NCBI RefSeq assembly: GCF_900090045.1
Contig: NC_041783.1
Span: forward strand, 434,001 to 498,000
Reading direction: 5' to 3'
Origin: Plasmodium malariae
Lineage: Eukaryota; Apicomplexa; Aconoidasida; Haemosporida; Plasmodiidae
DNA: 64,000 nt
Shown: piece after piece, positions 12,696 to 24,404 of the stretch
Position numbering within the stretch: position 1 is the first letter of the stretch
Layout of the letters: every line of letters begins with the position of its first letter
The notes under the pieces: generated by a model
Told to the model about the DNA's origin: nothing
Seen by the model: only the letters and a program-made list of their open reading frames with translations
Database searches by the model: none
Program-made: the position numbers and the translations under genes

Positions 12696-13302
12696 TTATA
12701 TACGTGTGTGTATGTGAATGTGTGAGACATATTCATGCAGGAAATAGTAAACATTTAAAATAGTAATGCATTAACAATAAAAAAATACTGTTTCTTCCTT
12801 TAAAAGGTTAATGAATAGGCATTTGAAACACTTTGTGTTATTATTATGTAAGGGGCGTTTACGTATTCTCATATATGAGAAAAAAAAAAAATGGTAAAAT
12901 AAAGAAAAATAAAATAGGCACACGTGCATACATGTATGTATATATATATATATATATATATACATGCACACACATGAATAACAATGAGCAACAACCTATT
13001 AAATAAAAATAACAACGCACTTGTTCATTTTTATTCTACAACATTTAAATTTTGCACTTTCTTTTTCTCTTGCCGCATCTTCAATTAATGAACATTTTTC
13101 TTTTTTTCTTTTTTTTTTTTAATATTTTTTTTTTTTTTTTTTAATTTTTTTTTTTTTTTTTTAATTTTTTTTTTTTTTTTTTAATTTTTGTTCTTTTTTT
13201 GTTCATTCTTCTTCTTTTTTTGTTCATTTTTTCTTTTTTTCTAACCTTTTTTTATTTTCATTTTTAATATTCGTACTTTTGATTGATACAAAATGAATGG
13301 CC
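11586..13302. other. Intergenic region between convergent genes
   Basis: Spacer between the convergent succinyl-CoA ligase and ERC genes. It contains (TA)n at about 12342-12378 and 12650-12680, poly-T at 11901-11920, and a striking T-rich block with AA interruptions at about 13099-13190, just downstream of the ERC stop codon. No coding region is supported. Confidence 0.6.
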
Positions 13303-14322
13303 TTACAATTCATCAGCGGTTTGGGCTTTTTGCTCAGCACCATCATCCTTATCATCAGTAGCTGAGTCCTCTTGATCTAAGTCCTCTTCTTCTGCTTCTC
13401 CTTTTCTACTTGATGGTAAAACAACATTTTTACCAATGTCTAACTTAAAATCTTCAGGATATCTTAATATATCACCATAATCTGTTAATGAAGTGACAGC
13501 AAGTTTTAGAGCCTTATCATTCCATAAGTCATAAGTAATTTGTTTTCCTTCGAAAATTGAATTTTTTACTTCATTTAAATTAATAGATCCAGTTTCATGT
13601 GTGGGATCAAAATAAACTTTAATAATTTCCTCTCTGTCTATAAAACCATCTTTATTAGTATCAAAAAAGTTAAAATCATCAAGAGCAACATCATCATCTT
13701 TTTTGACACTGGGATCATCAGTCCTAGTTCTTTTAAACTCATCTATTGAAATTTTTCCATCTTTATTTACATCATGATGATTTAATATTTCACTAATCTC
13801 TAATTCTTTTAATTCTTCATCTTTCATTGGGTCTATCAGTAGACCAACTTCATTGATATTTAACTTATTATCTTTATCCTTATCAACAATTTGAAATCTC
13901 TTTAATAATCCATCTACATGTTTTTCCACTTCCTTTGCATCTAAGTTTTGAGAAAAGGCATCATTTAATTCATTTAATGATATGAACCCATCTTTATCTG
14001 AATCTATTTGTTTCATTTCAACTTGTACTTGTTTTAAAAACACTTCATTCTTAACATTATTAGACCAAGTACTTAATTCATCATCACTTAATATTTTATC
14101 TTTATTTTTATCAATTATATTAAATAGTTTTCCTATTCGTTCTTTTGCTTCTGCAATATTTAGTCCTAATATATCTTTTACTTGATCATCATTTAAATTA
14201 CTTAAGTCATCAAGTCCTTTCATATCAGCATATTTCATCGGGTCACCCCCTACAGCTTTTACATTAGTCCTCAGGTACAACACGAAACATGCTACTAACA
14301 AATTATATACGTACGTTTTCAT
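13303..14322 (-). CDS. ERC: ER-resident EF-hand calcium-binding protein (ERC, reticulocalbin/CREC type)
   Basis: 339 residues from the ATG at 14322. The frame stays open upstream through a poly-K/Tyr repeat translation, but the signal peptide MKTYVYNLLVACFVLYL fixes the start. It binds calcium in the ER lumen; in apicomplexa ERC is linked to calcium release and egress (literature recall). Canonical EF loops: DKNKDKILSDDE (71-82), DSDKDGFISLNE (107-118), DKDKDNKLNINE (147-158), DVNKDGKISIDE (184-195) and DTNKDGFIDREE (221-232). A degenerate sixth loop starts at about residue 239 (DPTHETGSINLN). The acidic tail ends in ADEL, a KDEL-like retention signal. It lies on the minus strand with PFJ2, another ADEL protein, upstream. 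Confidence 0.96.
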   Translation of the reverse strand: MKTYVYNLLVACFVLYLRTNVKAVGGDPMKYADMKGLDDLSNLNDDQVKDILGLNIAEAKERIGKLFNIIDKNKDKILSDDELSTWSNNVKNEVFLKQVQVEMKQIDSDKDGFISLNELNDAFSQNLDAKEVEKHVDGLLKRFQIVDKDKDNKLNINEVGLLIDPMKDEELKELEISEILNHHDVNKDGKISIDEFKRTRTDDPSVKKDDDVALDDFNFFDTNKDGFIDREEIIKVYFDPTHETGSINLNEVKNSIFEGKQITYDLWNDKALKLAVTSLTDYGDILRYPEDFKLDIGKNVVLPSSRKGEAEEEDLDQEDSATDDKDDGAEQKAQTADEL

Positions 14323-14471
14323 TTTCCTTAAAGAAAATTTTTTTTTATCGTTTATGTACGTGTATGGTACAGCTTTTTGCTTTGATTTTTTAACCGGATG
14401 GTAGTGGTAGTAGTAGTATCCGTAGTAGTAATACTGGTAGTAGTATTGATATTGATAGTTTCTTTTTTTTC

Positions 14472-14503
<32 letters not shown>

Positions 14504-14861
14504 ATATGCAAAAATTGACTAAAATGAAAAGAAAATGGTAGATGTACGCAAAAATATGTAAAAATAAATAAAAAAAAAAAAAATTGTTCTTAAAACATGC
14601 TTACTGCATAAATGTATATATATGTATATCCATGAGCATATCCATGTGCGTATACATATGTATAACCATACGCATATGTACTTGCTCATACGTGATGCTA
14701 ACTACTTGAATAGTATAACAAATCAATGTTTTTATAAAAAATATATTAATGCTAAAAAAAAAATGAACTGATCAACGAATATGTTAATCAATGTGAAAAT
14801 AAATTTATTACTTAAATAATATATACTAAGGATGATAAAAAAAAAAAAATTCTTAAAATTT

Positions 14862-14919
<58 letters not shown>

Positions 14920-16230
14920 AAGTATATGTATATGATATGTATATAACTAAATAAAACACTCACTCATTTCCAATCGTATTTATTTTCACCTAGTAATCAA
15001 ATTGAATAAGTACCCTTATAACTGTTTCTGTCATATGTGAGTATACGCATTCATTTGCTTTCAATTGAAATGTGTGACTAATATAGTACAAGAAGTTTAT
15101 TTAGCTTTAAATATTTGTCGGCCGACTACCTAGTGCATTATACATATACATATGTACGTATACATGTACGTTTATATAAGCACATATATGCATTACATTA
15201 TATTATTATATATATGTAAATACGCGCATATTACATACATATCAGGTGTATATTTCGTATGCAATACGTGTATATCACATATATATTACACATATACCAT
15301 TTTTACGTATATGTAAACATTTAAAATTTCCTCCTTATTTACACAAGTCCCATTAAATCTTTTTCTTGTTGGGCATGTCAACTCCTTCATTCCTTTTCCA
15401 AATGAGATACTAGAAAAGCTTCTCAATGTTTACAAAAATTTAACACAACCCAATATTCAAAAAAAAATTGTTTTGTTAAAAAAAGGAAACAAAAAATGAT
15501 GAAATCCTGTGTAAAAGAGTTGGGAAAAAAAAATAAAAAAATAAATACATTATATGTCGTATATCACCCCTGTCGTAACTTGTAAATAAATATTTAATTA
15601 TATTTTTTTCACTAGTATGTTTTTTTATTTTTATGCAGTAAATTTTATTTTTCTTATATTTGCTTATTATGTGCATGTGAAATTGTCCTAGCTACGGTAA
15701 CTACCGACTTGTGAGTAGGAACGTGCCAGTATAAACATTTGCTTATATTCAAGTAAAATATATACGCACACACACATATATATATATATATGACAGCAGT
15801 ATGTGCAATACTGCCATTCATTTTGTTTGAGCTCATCTTCTCTTTTTATCTTTACTTTTATGATAAAAAGCGTGCGATTAATGAAAAAGATTCTCATTTA
15901 AATTTTGAACATCCAGTTATGCAAAGAATGTAGAGGTAGTTCTTCTCTAACCTTATATCTGTTCAGAACTTGCAAAAATAAAGAAATAAACTAAAATGAA
16001 ATAAAAAAAAAAAAATCAACATAAATTAAAGAGGCAATTATCTTATGTACACTTAGAAAAATTAATCAGTTTTAAACCGCATTTTCGCCTATTCATTTAA
16101 TATATAAAAAAAAAAAAAAAAAAAAAAGGGCTTCACTATAAAAAGGAAACAGAAGATGTGATATAGAAAAAGTATGCTTCATGTATGCATTATTTTTATT
16201 TTATCAGAAGAATAACAACACTGTTGCAAT

Positions 16231-16261
<31 letters not shown>

Positions 16262-16695
16262 GTATTTATTCTAGGTGCACATGTAAACGGGTAAATCTCT
16301 TCATTACGCTGAAGGAGTTTTCCTTTGAAACCTTCCAAAGGATGACAAAAAAAAAGGAGATAGAAAAGTACTTTTCCGGTACAAACGGTGCACACTAATA
16401 TCATTCTTTATTGAAGATTATATATAATACTTCTTTTTCTTTTTTTTCCTCCATTTTGTTTCCTCGTTTGGTTTCCTCGCTCGGCTTCTTCCCTCTTTTT
16501 TTTTTTTTTTTTTTTTTTTTTCATTTTTTTTTCATTCATTTTCACTTTTGTTAAGACAGCGGTACACATTCAATTAAAAAAGCCGCTGCTCCACTCTTCA
16601 CAAAATAATTTTTTTTACGATACCTGCTTTTTTTAACAATAAAAAAAAGAGAAGAATATGTTCAACCATTACTTGACATGTGTTATATTTGTATC

Positions 16696-16870
16696 TGTTC
16701 ATCTTTATGTTCATCTTTATGTTTATCTTTATTTTTATCTTTATGTTCATCTTTATGTTTATCTTTACGTTCATCTTTATGTTTATCTTTACGTTCATCT
16801 TTATGTTTATCTTTATGTTTATCTTTATGTTCATCTTTATGTTTATCTTTATGTTCGTCTTTATGTTAAT
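16696..16870. repeat. TTTATGTTCATC/TTTATGTTTATC 12-bp array
   Basis: About fourteen copies of a 12-bp unit mixing TTTATGTTCATC, TTTATGTTTATC and TTTACGTTCATC. It is open in three plus frames and one minus frame simultaneously, the mark of a stop-free repeat rather than a gene. Confidence 0.9.
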
Positions 16871-17009
16871 GTTTTTGTTTTTGTAATTTTTTTCATTTTT
16901 TCTGTTCATACGTTGTACTGATATAAAAAGGAAAACAGATAAGCATCTTAACAAATAAGAAGAGAATATCACTTAAACTAACAAAGAAAAATGAAAGATA
17001 AGCAACGAA

Positions 17010-17090
17010 AAATGAAATGCATAAAATGAAATGCATAAAATGAAATGCACAAAATGAAATGCACAAAATGAAATGCATAAAATGAAGCAT
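17010..17090. repeat. 14-bp AAATGCATAAAATG array
   Basis: About six copies of a 14-bp unit AAATGCATAAAATG, with GCAC variants. Confidence 0.88.
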
Positions 17091-17387
17091 AAATAATGTA
17101 ATATAAAAAGTGATGGGTAAATAATGAAACACTAAAAATGACATTCAAAAAAAGTAATTTGAATAATGAAAGATGAAAAATAATAAAAGAAATAATAATG
17201 GTGCTGCATGAATACCGTCCTATACTTGTGATTGTGTAATAAGATCATTATTTTTAACTGTACATTGTACGAGCACATATATTCTCTGTATGCTTATTTG
17301 TATTGTGTATTATATGTACTACTTGAAATTAAAAATGGAAGCAAATGAAAAACCTTAGCCGCTCTAAACTATGCATGTGTTTGTGTA

Positions 17388-17511
17388 TGCATGTATGTAT
17401 GTATGTATGTATGTATGTATGTATGTATGTATGTATGTATGTATGTATGTATGTATGTATGTATGTATGTATGTATGTATGTATGTATGTATGTATGTAT
17501 GTATGTATGTA
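17388..17511. repeat. (GTAT)n tetranucleotide microsatellite
   Basis: About 30 perfect copies of GTAT, unbroken. On the plus strand it reads as MYVC repeats and on the minus strand as HTYI repeats. Confidence 0.97.
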
Positions 17512-18013
17512 CATAATATAATACACATTCTTATACATACAGCTTGTGCGCACAATTTCATCAAAAATTTTTAAAAAGAGTAATAAAAAAAAAAAAAAAA
17601 AAAAAATATCTAATGGATAATGCATAACGAATAATGAGTAATGCTACATTTGAGTCTTCGCTGGACGTGAAGCTGTTTTCCAGACACAAATTTTCATTCA
17701 ACTGCATTTTTATACATATACGCGTATATACGCATAAATTAGGCACACAGAAATTTGCATATGAATATATGTGTATATGTATATATGTACATATGCCAAC
17801 ACGTATGCATGTAACTAATCAAACTATATACAACTGATATTATCGACAGCTGACCTCCACCTAATCTCAATCACGTCATGGTTTCTTCAAAACAGTTCTA
17901 CACATATGTACACGCGTTATATTTTCAAACATTATATGACATACTTTAAAGTGTTAATAAGCCGAATAGGAGCTACCCGAATAATTTGATTCTACGCCAA
18001 TCGACAAGCTCTA

Positions 18014-19672
18014 CTAAAGCTCATCTGCGTAATGCGACGTATTAACGAACTTTAAGCGCCTTTTCAAATTTTGGTTGATTGATATTGCCCCACTAACAAC
18101 ACTATCAACAAAATTATGAACACTGTTCATATTTACTTCTCCATCAAAGACACGAAATCTTTGTCTCTTCGGTCTGAAGGCAACTAAAATGAGGCAGTTG
18201 GAATGTGTACATGTATTTGTTAATCCGAATGATTCTAAAATATACGGTTGATCAAAAATATTGATATATAAAATTTTTATAGGATCACTACTAAAATTGG
18301 ATGCTACCTTTTTTATATCCTGATCAAACTGTTTATAGCTATTATTTAATAATTTTAAAATTAAAAAACATATTTGGGAATCTTTTTCTGAACATTGCCC
18401 CGATTCATATTTTTTTTTTGTTAATTGTTGATATGTAGTAATATGACCATATAGATTATTCTGTAACCTACTTTGTGCAAATATATGACTTAACTTTAAA
18501 GATAAAACATTAAAGTCAAAATTTTTTAACTGTGTTATATCACCTGACATATTATCTATATCTTCTACTAATAGTAAAGATGGGGTTTTAATATTTCTAT
18601 TTTTAAAAAGTTTCATAATATTATAATTTTTATTATATATAACAGCCATATCAATTCGTTTTTCAAATTCTAAAGATAATGCCTTTAACATTACAGTATT
18701 GTCATTATACGAAATAAAAAATATGACTTTAGGTATGTCTACATTTTTGGTCAAAAATTTATCTAATTTTTTTCCATTTGATACTTCAACATAAGAGTAA
18801 GGTATATGATTATTTATAAAAGACATAAGTGAATCTTCCGTTCTCTGACCATAAAAAGTTTCATATGTTTTATTCTTTTTCATTAAAATAATATGCGGTA
18901 ATGATTTGACATTATATTTTCTACATATACTCTTTTCATCTTGGCAATTAACAACAGCAAAGTTGATATAACCTTCAAATTTTTTAGTAAATCGTAAATA
19001 CATTTTTTTAAAAGATTTACAATGAGAACATGATGGAGAATAAAAGTTGATAACTAATACGTAAGTAATATCATTAATTATTGAGTCCAAATTTTTTGAA
19101 TTAATTTTTAAAATTTCATTTTTATATATATCTTCATATTCATTTTCAAAAGGAGGATGATTAAAATTTGGACCAGAACTACCATGATTACTGGAACTAA
19201 ATTTAAAATGGAAATTTCCTGTACGACCTTCTCCTCCCCTACCTCCACTTGCAAATTGTCGAAATATTTCATTCACAACGTCCTGATCGAAATGAAATCC
19301 ATGTCCACCGAAACCCCCACCGCCAAACCCTTGACCACCGAACCCTCCACCGCCGAAACCTTGATTACTATCCGAATAATTTTCCCCATACATATCATAT
19401 AATTTTCTTTTTTCGGGATCTGATAACGTTTCATATGCATTTGCTATTTCAATAAAATCCTTCTCTTTATGCGGTGCTACATCCGGGTGATATTCCTTGG
19501 CTAGCTTTCTGTACGCTTTTGAAATCTCTTCCTTTGTTGCATTTCTTTTTATACCTAATCTTTTGTAGTAATCCATCCCATTAGCAAACGACAAAAAAAA
19601 AGATAATATTAACAAAATCACTGGGTGAAAATTGGTTATCTTCTTTCTTCTCTTAACATTTCCAACGTTCAT
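18014..19672 (-). CDS. PFJ2: DnaJ/thioredoxin ER chaperone PFJ2 (ERdj5-like)
   Basis: 552 residues from the ATG at 19672. This ATG is preferred because a signal-anchor ([16 protein letters not shown], about 17-32) and the J domain follow directly. The upstream extension of the open frame is minisatellite translation. Domains in order: hydrophobic leader; J domain (34-95) with the HPD motif at 62-64; Gly-Phe-rich linker with FGGGGFGG repeats (106-126); thioredoxin-like domain with [13 protein letters not shown], active site CSHC at 215-218; further thioredoxin-like folds; and a C-terminal ADEL retention signal. It combines BiP co-chaperone and disulfide reductase roles in the ER lumen (family knowledge of ERdj5/PfJ2). 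It is the second ER-lumen gene after ERC on the same strand. Confidence 0.95.
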   Translation of the reverse strand: MNVGNVKRRKKITNFHPVILLILSFFLSFANGMDYYKRLGIKRNATKEEISKAYRKLAKEYHPDVAPHKEKDFIEIANAYETLSDPEKRKLYDMYGENYSDSNQGFGGGGFGGQGFGGGGFGGHGFHFDQDVVNEIFRQFASGGRGGEGRTGNFHFKFSSSNHGSSGPNFNHPPFENEYEDIYKNEILKINSKNLDSIINDITYVLVINFYSPSCSHCKSFKKMYLRFTKKFEGYINFAVVNCQDEKSICRKYNVKSLPHIILMKKNKTYETFYGQRTEDSLMSFINNHIPYSYVEVSNGKKLDKFLTKNVDIPKVIFFISYNDNTVMLKALSLEFEKRIDMAVIYNKNYNIMKLFKNRNIKTPSLLLVEDIDNMSGDITQLKNFDFNVLSLKLSHIFAQSRLQNNLYGHITTYQQLTKKKYESGQCSEKDSQICFLILKLLNNSYKQFDQDIKKVASNFSSDPIKILYINIFDQPYILESFGLTNTCTHSNCLILVAFRPKRQRFRVFDGEVNMNSVHNFVDSVVSGAISINQNLKRRLKFVNTSHYADEL

Positions 19673-20778
19673 TATTATCTTTTCAACTCTTATAAATTCT
19701 CTTTTCCTCATCATATACCCATTCCCGCACGACATTCGTACATACATATATATACGTAAATATGCGTGTATATATGGATGTATGTATGTGTGTATATACG
19801 TATAAAAGTTTGAATGTATAAACGTATGAATGTATATATGTGTATACGTATAAACGTTTGAATGTATAAACGTTTGAATGTATAAACGTATGAATGTATA
19901 TATGTGTATACGTATAAACGTTTGAATGTATAAACGTTTGAATGTATAAACGTTTGAATGTATAAACGTATGAATGTATATATGTGTATACGTATAAACG
20001 TTTGAATGTATAAACGTATGAATGTATATATGTGTATACGTATAAACGTTTGAATGTATAAACGTATGAATGTATATATGTGTATACGTATAAACGTTTG
20101 AATGTATAAACATTTGAATGTATAAACGTTTGAATGTATAAACGTATGAATGCATCAATGTATATATGTATATACCTATATGCGGTATACGCACGCTAAC
20201 AGCTTACACCGCTACTTTGTTATTTTTCACTAGTTCTGCAAATGTACTCATAAAGAAATAAAGCCTATTCATATCTACACACATTCAAGAACAAGCGTAC
20301 ATACAAGCGTATATACAAGCGTACATATACACATACATATGCTTATTTATATGCATACATGTGTAAACATACATACATACACATATGCACATTAAAGCAT
20401 GCGCTCATTTCATCCTGGCACAATGTGCTTCCTTTTGGCCCTCAACAAAATGAAGCTTTTAAAAATTAATAGCACCACTGCCGGTTGCACACGTAAAAAA
20501 AAAAAAAAAAAAAATAGTCTTCAAAAAGAGTCAGCATGTAGGTAAAGGATGGCAAAAAATGAGCAAAAAATGAGCAAAAAATGGGCGAAAAAATGGTAAT
20601 AAAATGGCAATAAAAAAGCAAAAATTTGGCAATAAGATAAGCAAAACAAAGAGCAAAAAAAAACTGCAAAAAATGCGATATGTATTACAAAGTAATCACA
20701 AAAAAGTTCGTATGTTAAGGATAATAAAAAATTACAAATTATTGTTTAAAATGCGTCTTTCCCTTTTTTCATGATAAT
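19673..20778. repeat. Intergenic region with TATAAACGTTTGAATG minisatellite
   Basis: At about 19795-20160 a 16-bp unit TATAAACGTTTGAATG alternates with a longer TATAAACGTATGAATGTATATATGTGTATACG variant, giving a higher-order pattern. The array sits directly upstream of PFJ2 and keeps its frame open for about 174 extra codons. Beyond it (20165-20778) is AT-rich spacer with GCAAAAAATGG-like imperfect repeats near 20550-20650. The region probably contains divergent promoters for PFJ2 (minus) and the candidate microprotein (plus). Confidence 0.85.
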
Positions 20779-20868
20779 ATGGCTACGTTACATTACCATT
20801 CATTTTTAAAAGAACTTACTGTTCTAAACAGAGTTTATTTAAAATTAATAGGACGTACCACGTATATA

Positions 20869-20899
<31 letters not shown>

Positions 20900-21376
20900 T
20901 ATGCATATTTATATGTACATATATTCATACGCGTACGCACTTACATAACATACTGCAATATTCTCAACGAACTATTATATTAATTTTTTTATTTTTTGCT
21001 ATTTTTCCATATATCTAGTAAAATATTTTTACATACATACAAATAATGAAATAGCATATATTTGAACACAATTATAAACCCAAAAAAGAATAAAAAATGG
21101 AATAAAAAAAAAAAAAAAAAAAAAATTATAATTCCCCGTACAGTTTTATCTTTTCTTTTCCACTATATTTTTTAATGGCATATTTATTTTTTTTTTTTTC
21201 GTAGGATGAATACTTAACCTCATATGGCGTAAGTTTCACAAATAAGATTAATTTTTTATTGACTTGAATCGATTCGTATTTTCACATTTTAGCATATTTG
21301 TATTTTTTTTTTTTTCCTTTTATATAAGGTAATTTTATTGTTCTTAATAATAATTATTCCTATTTTAAGAATATGA
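20779..21376 (+). CDS. Candidate three-exon tail-anchored microprotein (41 residues)
   Basis: Proposed exons 20779..20832, 21205..21228 (a 24-nt micro-exon) and 21329..21376. All junctions are phase 0 and the frame ends in TGA. Exon 1 starts MATLHYHSFLKELTVLNR. The micro-exon encodes DEYLTSYG between a T-rich TAG acceptor and a perfect GTAAGT donor. The last exon, behind a long T-tract and AAG, encodes VILLFLIIIIPILRI, a C-terminal transmembrane helix. The product would be a tail-anchored membrane protein with a soluble N-terminal part. The weak point is the exon 1 donor (AGA/GTTTAT). Only phase 0 lets the micro-exon be read, which excludes the stronger GTATAT donor 40 bp on. I do not recognise a family and no function is assigned. 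Confidence 0.5.
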
Positions 21377-22629
21377 AAGATAATCAAATGTACATTCGTC
21401 ACAGGCTAATGCCATCGCGTACATAAGCATATAAACCTCTGTTCATTTTTTTCTTATAACATATGTTTGAATAGAAACTTTGGAAAAATAAAATAAAAAT
21501 AAAAATAAAAATAAAATAAATAAATAAATAAATAAATAAAAAAAAAAAAATAGATGTTACTCATACGTTAGTCCCAGTATACATTTTAAATTTATGACTA
21601 CGAAATATTATGCGTCCATTTCTTTGATTGAAAGCCTTGCGTTATTAACACAAAATAATTTGTAATGATATCCTCTTAACATTCTACGGAAGGCGTGCTT
21701 ACTAAGCAAACATATTTATACATATATGTATTAAAGTATGTGCTAAGAGTTAGTAAACGCTAATTTTAGCCATTACACCAATACATTTATATATGTTCAA
21801 AGGGACAAGCATATAATACAAATATATCCATGTATTAAGTAATGAAAAAGGGGTATACTCTGAAATTAAAAAAAAGTGTAAACTCATGGGAACATATTAT
21901 TAGTATGCATTGAACGAAAAAGAAATATGCCAATATATACAAACTTGTCCTTTGTACAACACGTACATATGCATACATGAATGTGCTAGTAGGGGCAATA
22001 ACTACCAACTTTTTTTTTTTTTTTTTTTTTATAAAATATTGTTTTTCCCCTTTTAGGAAGTAGGCAGCTTATTATGTATGATCTATGCATATATAGTTCG
22101 TACATATGTATAATATGAGATATGGGAAATTAATTTTGATCTTATGGAATTATCTTTTCTTTTTTTCCTTTTTAGCTTCCCTGTTTTCTTCATTTTTTTT
22201 TTTTTTTTTTTTTTTTGCGCTAATGTACACACATTAGTAACTACCTTTTTTTGTTCAAAATTGTGAGCAGTGAAAAAAAAAAAAATTATATTTTTTATTA
22301 ATTTTCAAAATATTAAAAAAATTAGAATATTTACAAATTAACAATATTAACAATAAATGTAATACTTGATCAGGCTTGTTAGTATAACAATACGAGATGA
22401 TGTTTCTCTATGATTAACTAAAAGTATATTTGGCATAAAAACGTGAAATTATTTTTTAAGCCGTTCATTTTTGGAGTGTTCATACATGACTCGAAGGATT
22501 GAGTGTGCATAATTGTTGTATATATTCTGAATAAATGCAATCTATAAACTTACATACATGTATATACTCGCATATACGTACATATATATATATGTATGAA
22601 TATATAATAATTTTAAGAAGGAAGAACAA
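21377..22629. other. Intergenic spacer, nothing assigned
   Basis: AT-rich spacer with (AAAT)n near 21500-21540 and poly-T runs at about 22011-22030 and 22192-22216. Exon-like acceptors occur (for example CCCCTTTTAG at about 22048-22057), but the frames behind them close within 15 codons. The last few hundred bases precede the MIC19-like gene. Confidence 0.5.
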
Positions 22630-22903
22630 ATGGGAAATGTATCCACGAGGGACGAAAATGTAAAAAGAAGCTTAATACTGTTAGATGATAAACTTGTTCA
22701 TAATTTGGAAAAAAAAAATAATAATACAAACACGGAAATAAATGCAAAAGAGTTAGGGGAGGAAAATGCGTTAAAGGAAATTTGTTCAGTAGCAAAACCA
22801 GCGTCACCAGGGGGTAATAAATAGAACTTAGATGATACATATCTTCATGAATAAAAAAGTTAATGCAAATTGTAGTTGTATACATATATGTGCGTGAAAA
22901 TAA

Positions 22904-22956
<53 letters not shown>

Positions 22957-23461
22957 AATATGTGCATGATTAACGTTTCGTGCGCAAACCCCGAGTGTAG
23001 CCGCATTAATATGGATAATATGTACACGTGTACATGTTATAATTTGAAAATATAAAAAAACCCTCGCAGTGGCACACACGAAAATATAGAAAAAATATTA
23101 ATTTATATGATCATATATTTACTTCTTTCTTTCTTTATTTATTTATTTGTTTAATTTTCCCCGTACCATTTTTGCTGTAGAAAATGAATACGACGCATTA
23201 CGCAAAAGAATTCTTAACGATTTAATTAAGGAGAGAGAAATATACATGAACAGTCAGAAGGATATATTATATAATATAAAAGAACACCCAAATAGTTTGA
23301 AAATTCCACAAACTCATAACGAATGTTTTCATGATGAAAATAAAATATATAAATGCCTTAAAAATATGAACGATTCAACGTCTACTTTTGTTAATTCTTA
23401 TGCCCGATGTTGTAGGTATTTGCGAGAATATGAAAGTTGTGTTCAGAAAATAAAGACCTAA
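22630..23461 (+). CDS. Twin-CX9C (CHCH) protein, MIC19/CHCHD3-like, two exons
   Basis: Joined exons 22630..22813 and 23181..23461 (phase 1, intron GT-AG with (TA)n inside) encode 154 residues. The N-terminus MGNVSTRDEN fits an N-myristoylation signal (Gly2). The middle is charged and probably helical. The C-terminal CHCH domain has two CX9C pairs at Cys110/Cys120 and Cys138/Cys148 (ECFHDENKIYKC and CCRYLREYESC), the pattern imported and oxidised by Mia40/Erv1 in the mitochondrial intermembrane space. Myristoylated N-terminus plus C-terminal CHCH is the architecture of MICOS subunit MIC19/CHCHD3, which shapes cristae with MIC60. The identity rests on architecture, so it could be another CHCH protein. 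The first ATG is used because it creates the myristoylation site. Neither exon looks like a gene alone. Confidence 0.8.
22902..22951. repeat. (TA)n inside the intron of the MIC19-like gene
   Basis: (TA)n of about 24 copies lying inside the 367-nt intron. Length variation here should not affect the protein. Confidence 0.9.
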
Positions 23462-24225
23462 GTGAAACATAATTAAAAAAAAATATATATAATTAAATGT
23501 CCTTTTTTTATTTTGTTAAAAAATATTTATAAATTTTAAAATCTCATGTGATGCACAGTTCATCCTTCACTATATTACCATTGTACATATAAATTTACGT
23601 ACGTATGTATGTATGTATTATGTATTTCAAAATATACGCATATTATGCGCTTGCCATGGATTTATTTTAGACCATTTTCGTTAAATTGACAGCATTCAAC
23701 AAGTTAAAAAATTTAGAGTGCCAAGATGTTTTCTTTTATTGGCTTGATTTGTAACCCAACGAATTTTCCTCGTTAATATATATATATGCATAAAAGTACA
23801 CATAGATATATGTACATAATATATATGTACATGCATGTATATATATCTATGTATTTGTACATATATGAATATACATGTTTTTTTAACTTTTGAATTTACG
23901 AAAATGACACTTTTCTCAAAACTTTTAAAGGTACAAATATGTGTACATATATATTTATTTATATATATGTTTATATATATTTCCTACTTCACTATTTTAT
24001 TTGCCTGAATATGTACATAAAATTATGCACGCTTTACTTATCCTCCCAGGTGAAAAAAAAAAAAAAAATAAAAAAAGGATACTTCAAACAAGTATTAATA
24101 AAAAGGTGACAGACTTGAAATATAGCCGTGATTTTACTAAAATTGTTTTTTTTTTTTTTTTTTGGCGAAAGAAATATTTAAATTTGTTCATGCAAGTGAA
24201 AAAAAGGTTAAGGTGAAAAATACGC

Positions 24226-24302
<77 letters not shown>

Positions 24303-24404
24303 TATGTATGTACATACGTGTAAGGGTAAGATACATTTTACGATAACCCCGATGATTATCATGTACGTGTGGATACATAAAGCAACAACAAGAGGAAACT
24401 AATA
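23462..24404. other. Intergenic spacer with (TA)n
   Basis: AT-rich spacer. (TA)n of about 30 copies occupies about 24237-24298, roughly 110 bp upstream of the CNS1-like start codon. No gene is supported; the small open frames are poly-K/F or repeat translations. Confidence 0.6.

Larger units (their letters stand above)
14323..18013. other. 3.7-kb intergenic region upstream of ERC
   Basis: No gene supported. It contains poly-A/T runs, (TA)n at about 14870-14914, and three tandem arrays listed separately. The frames at 15476-15897 and 16204-16404 lack any domain. A slightly GC-richer patch at 17637-17720 is discussed under rejected items. Part of this region must hold the ERC promoter and 5' leader. 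Confidence 0.55.

Noticed and set aside
17637..17837. Frame beginning MSNATFESSLDVKLF
   Set aside because: The first 25 codons look plausible, but the frame degenerates into repeat-like sequence, has no splice donor at a sensible place and lies in the long leader region between ERC and PFJ2.
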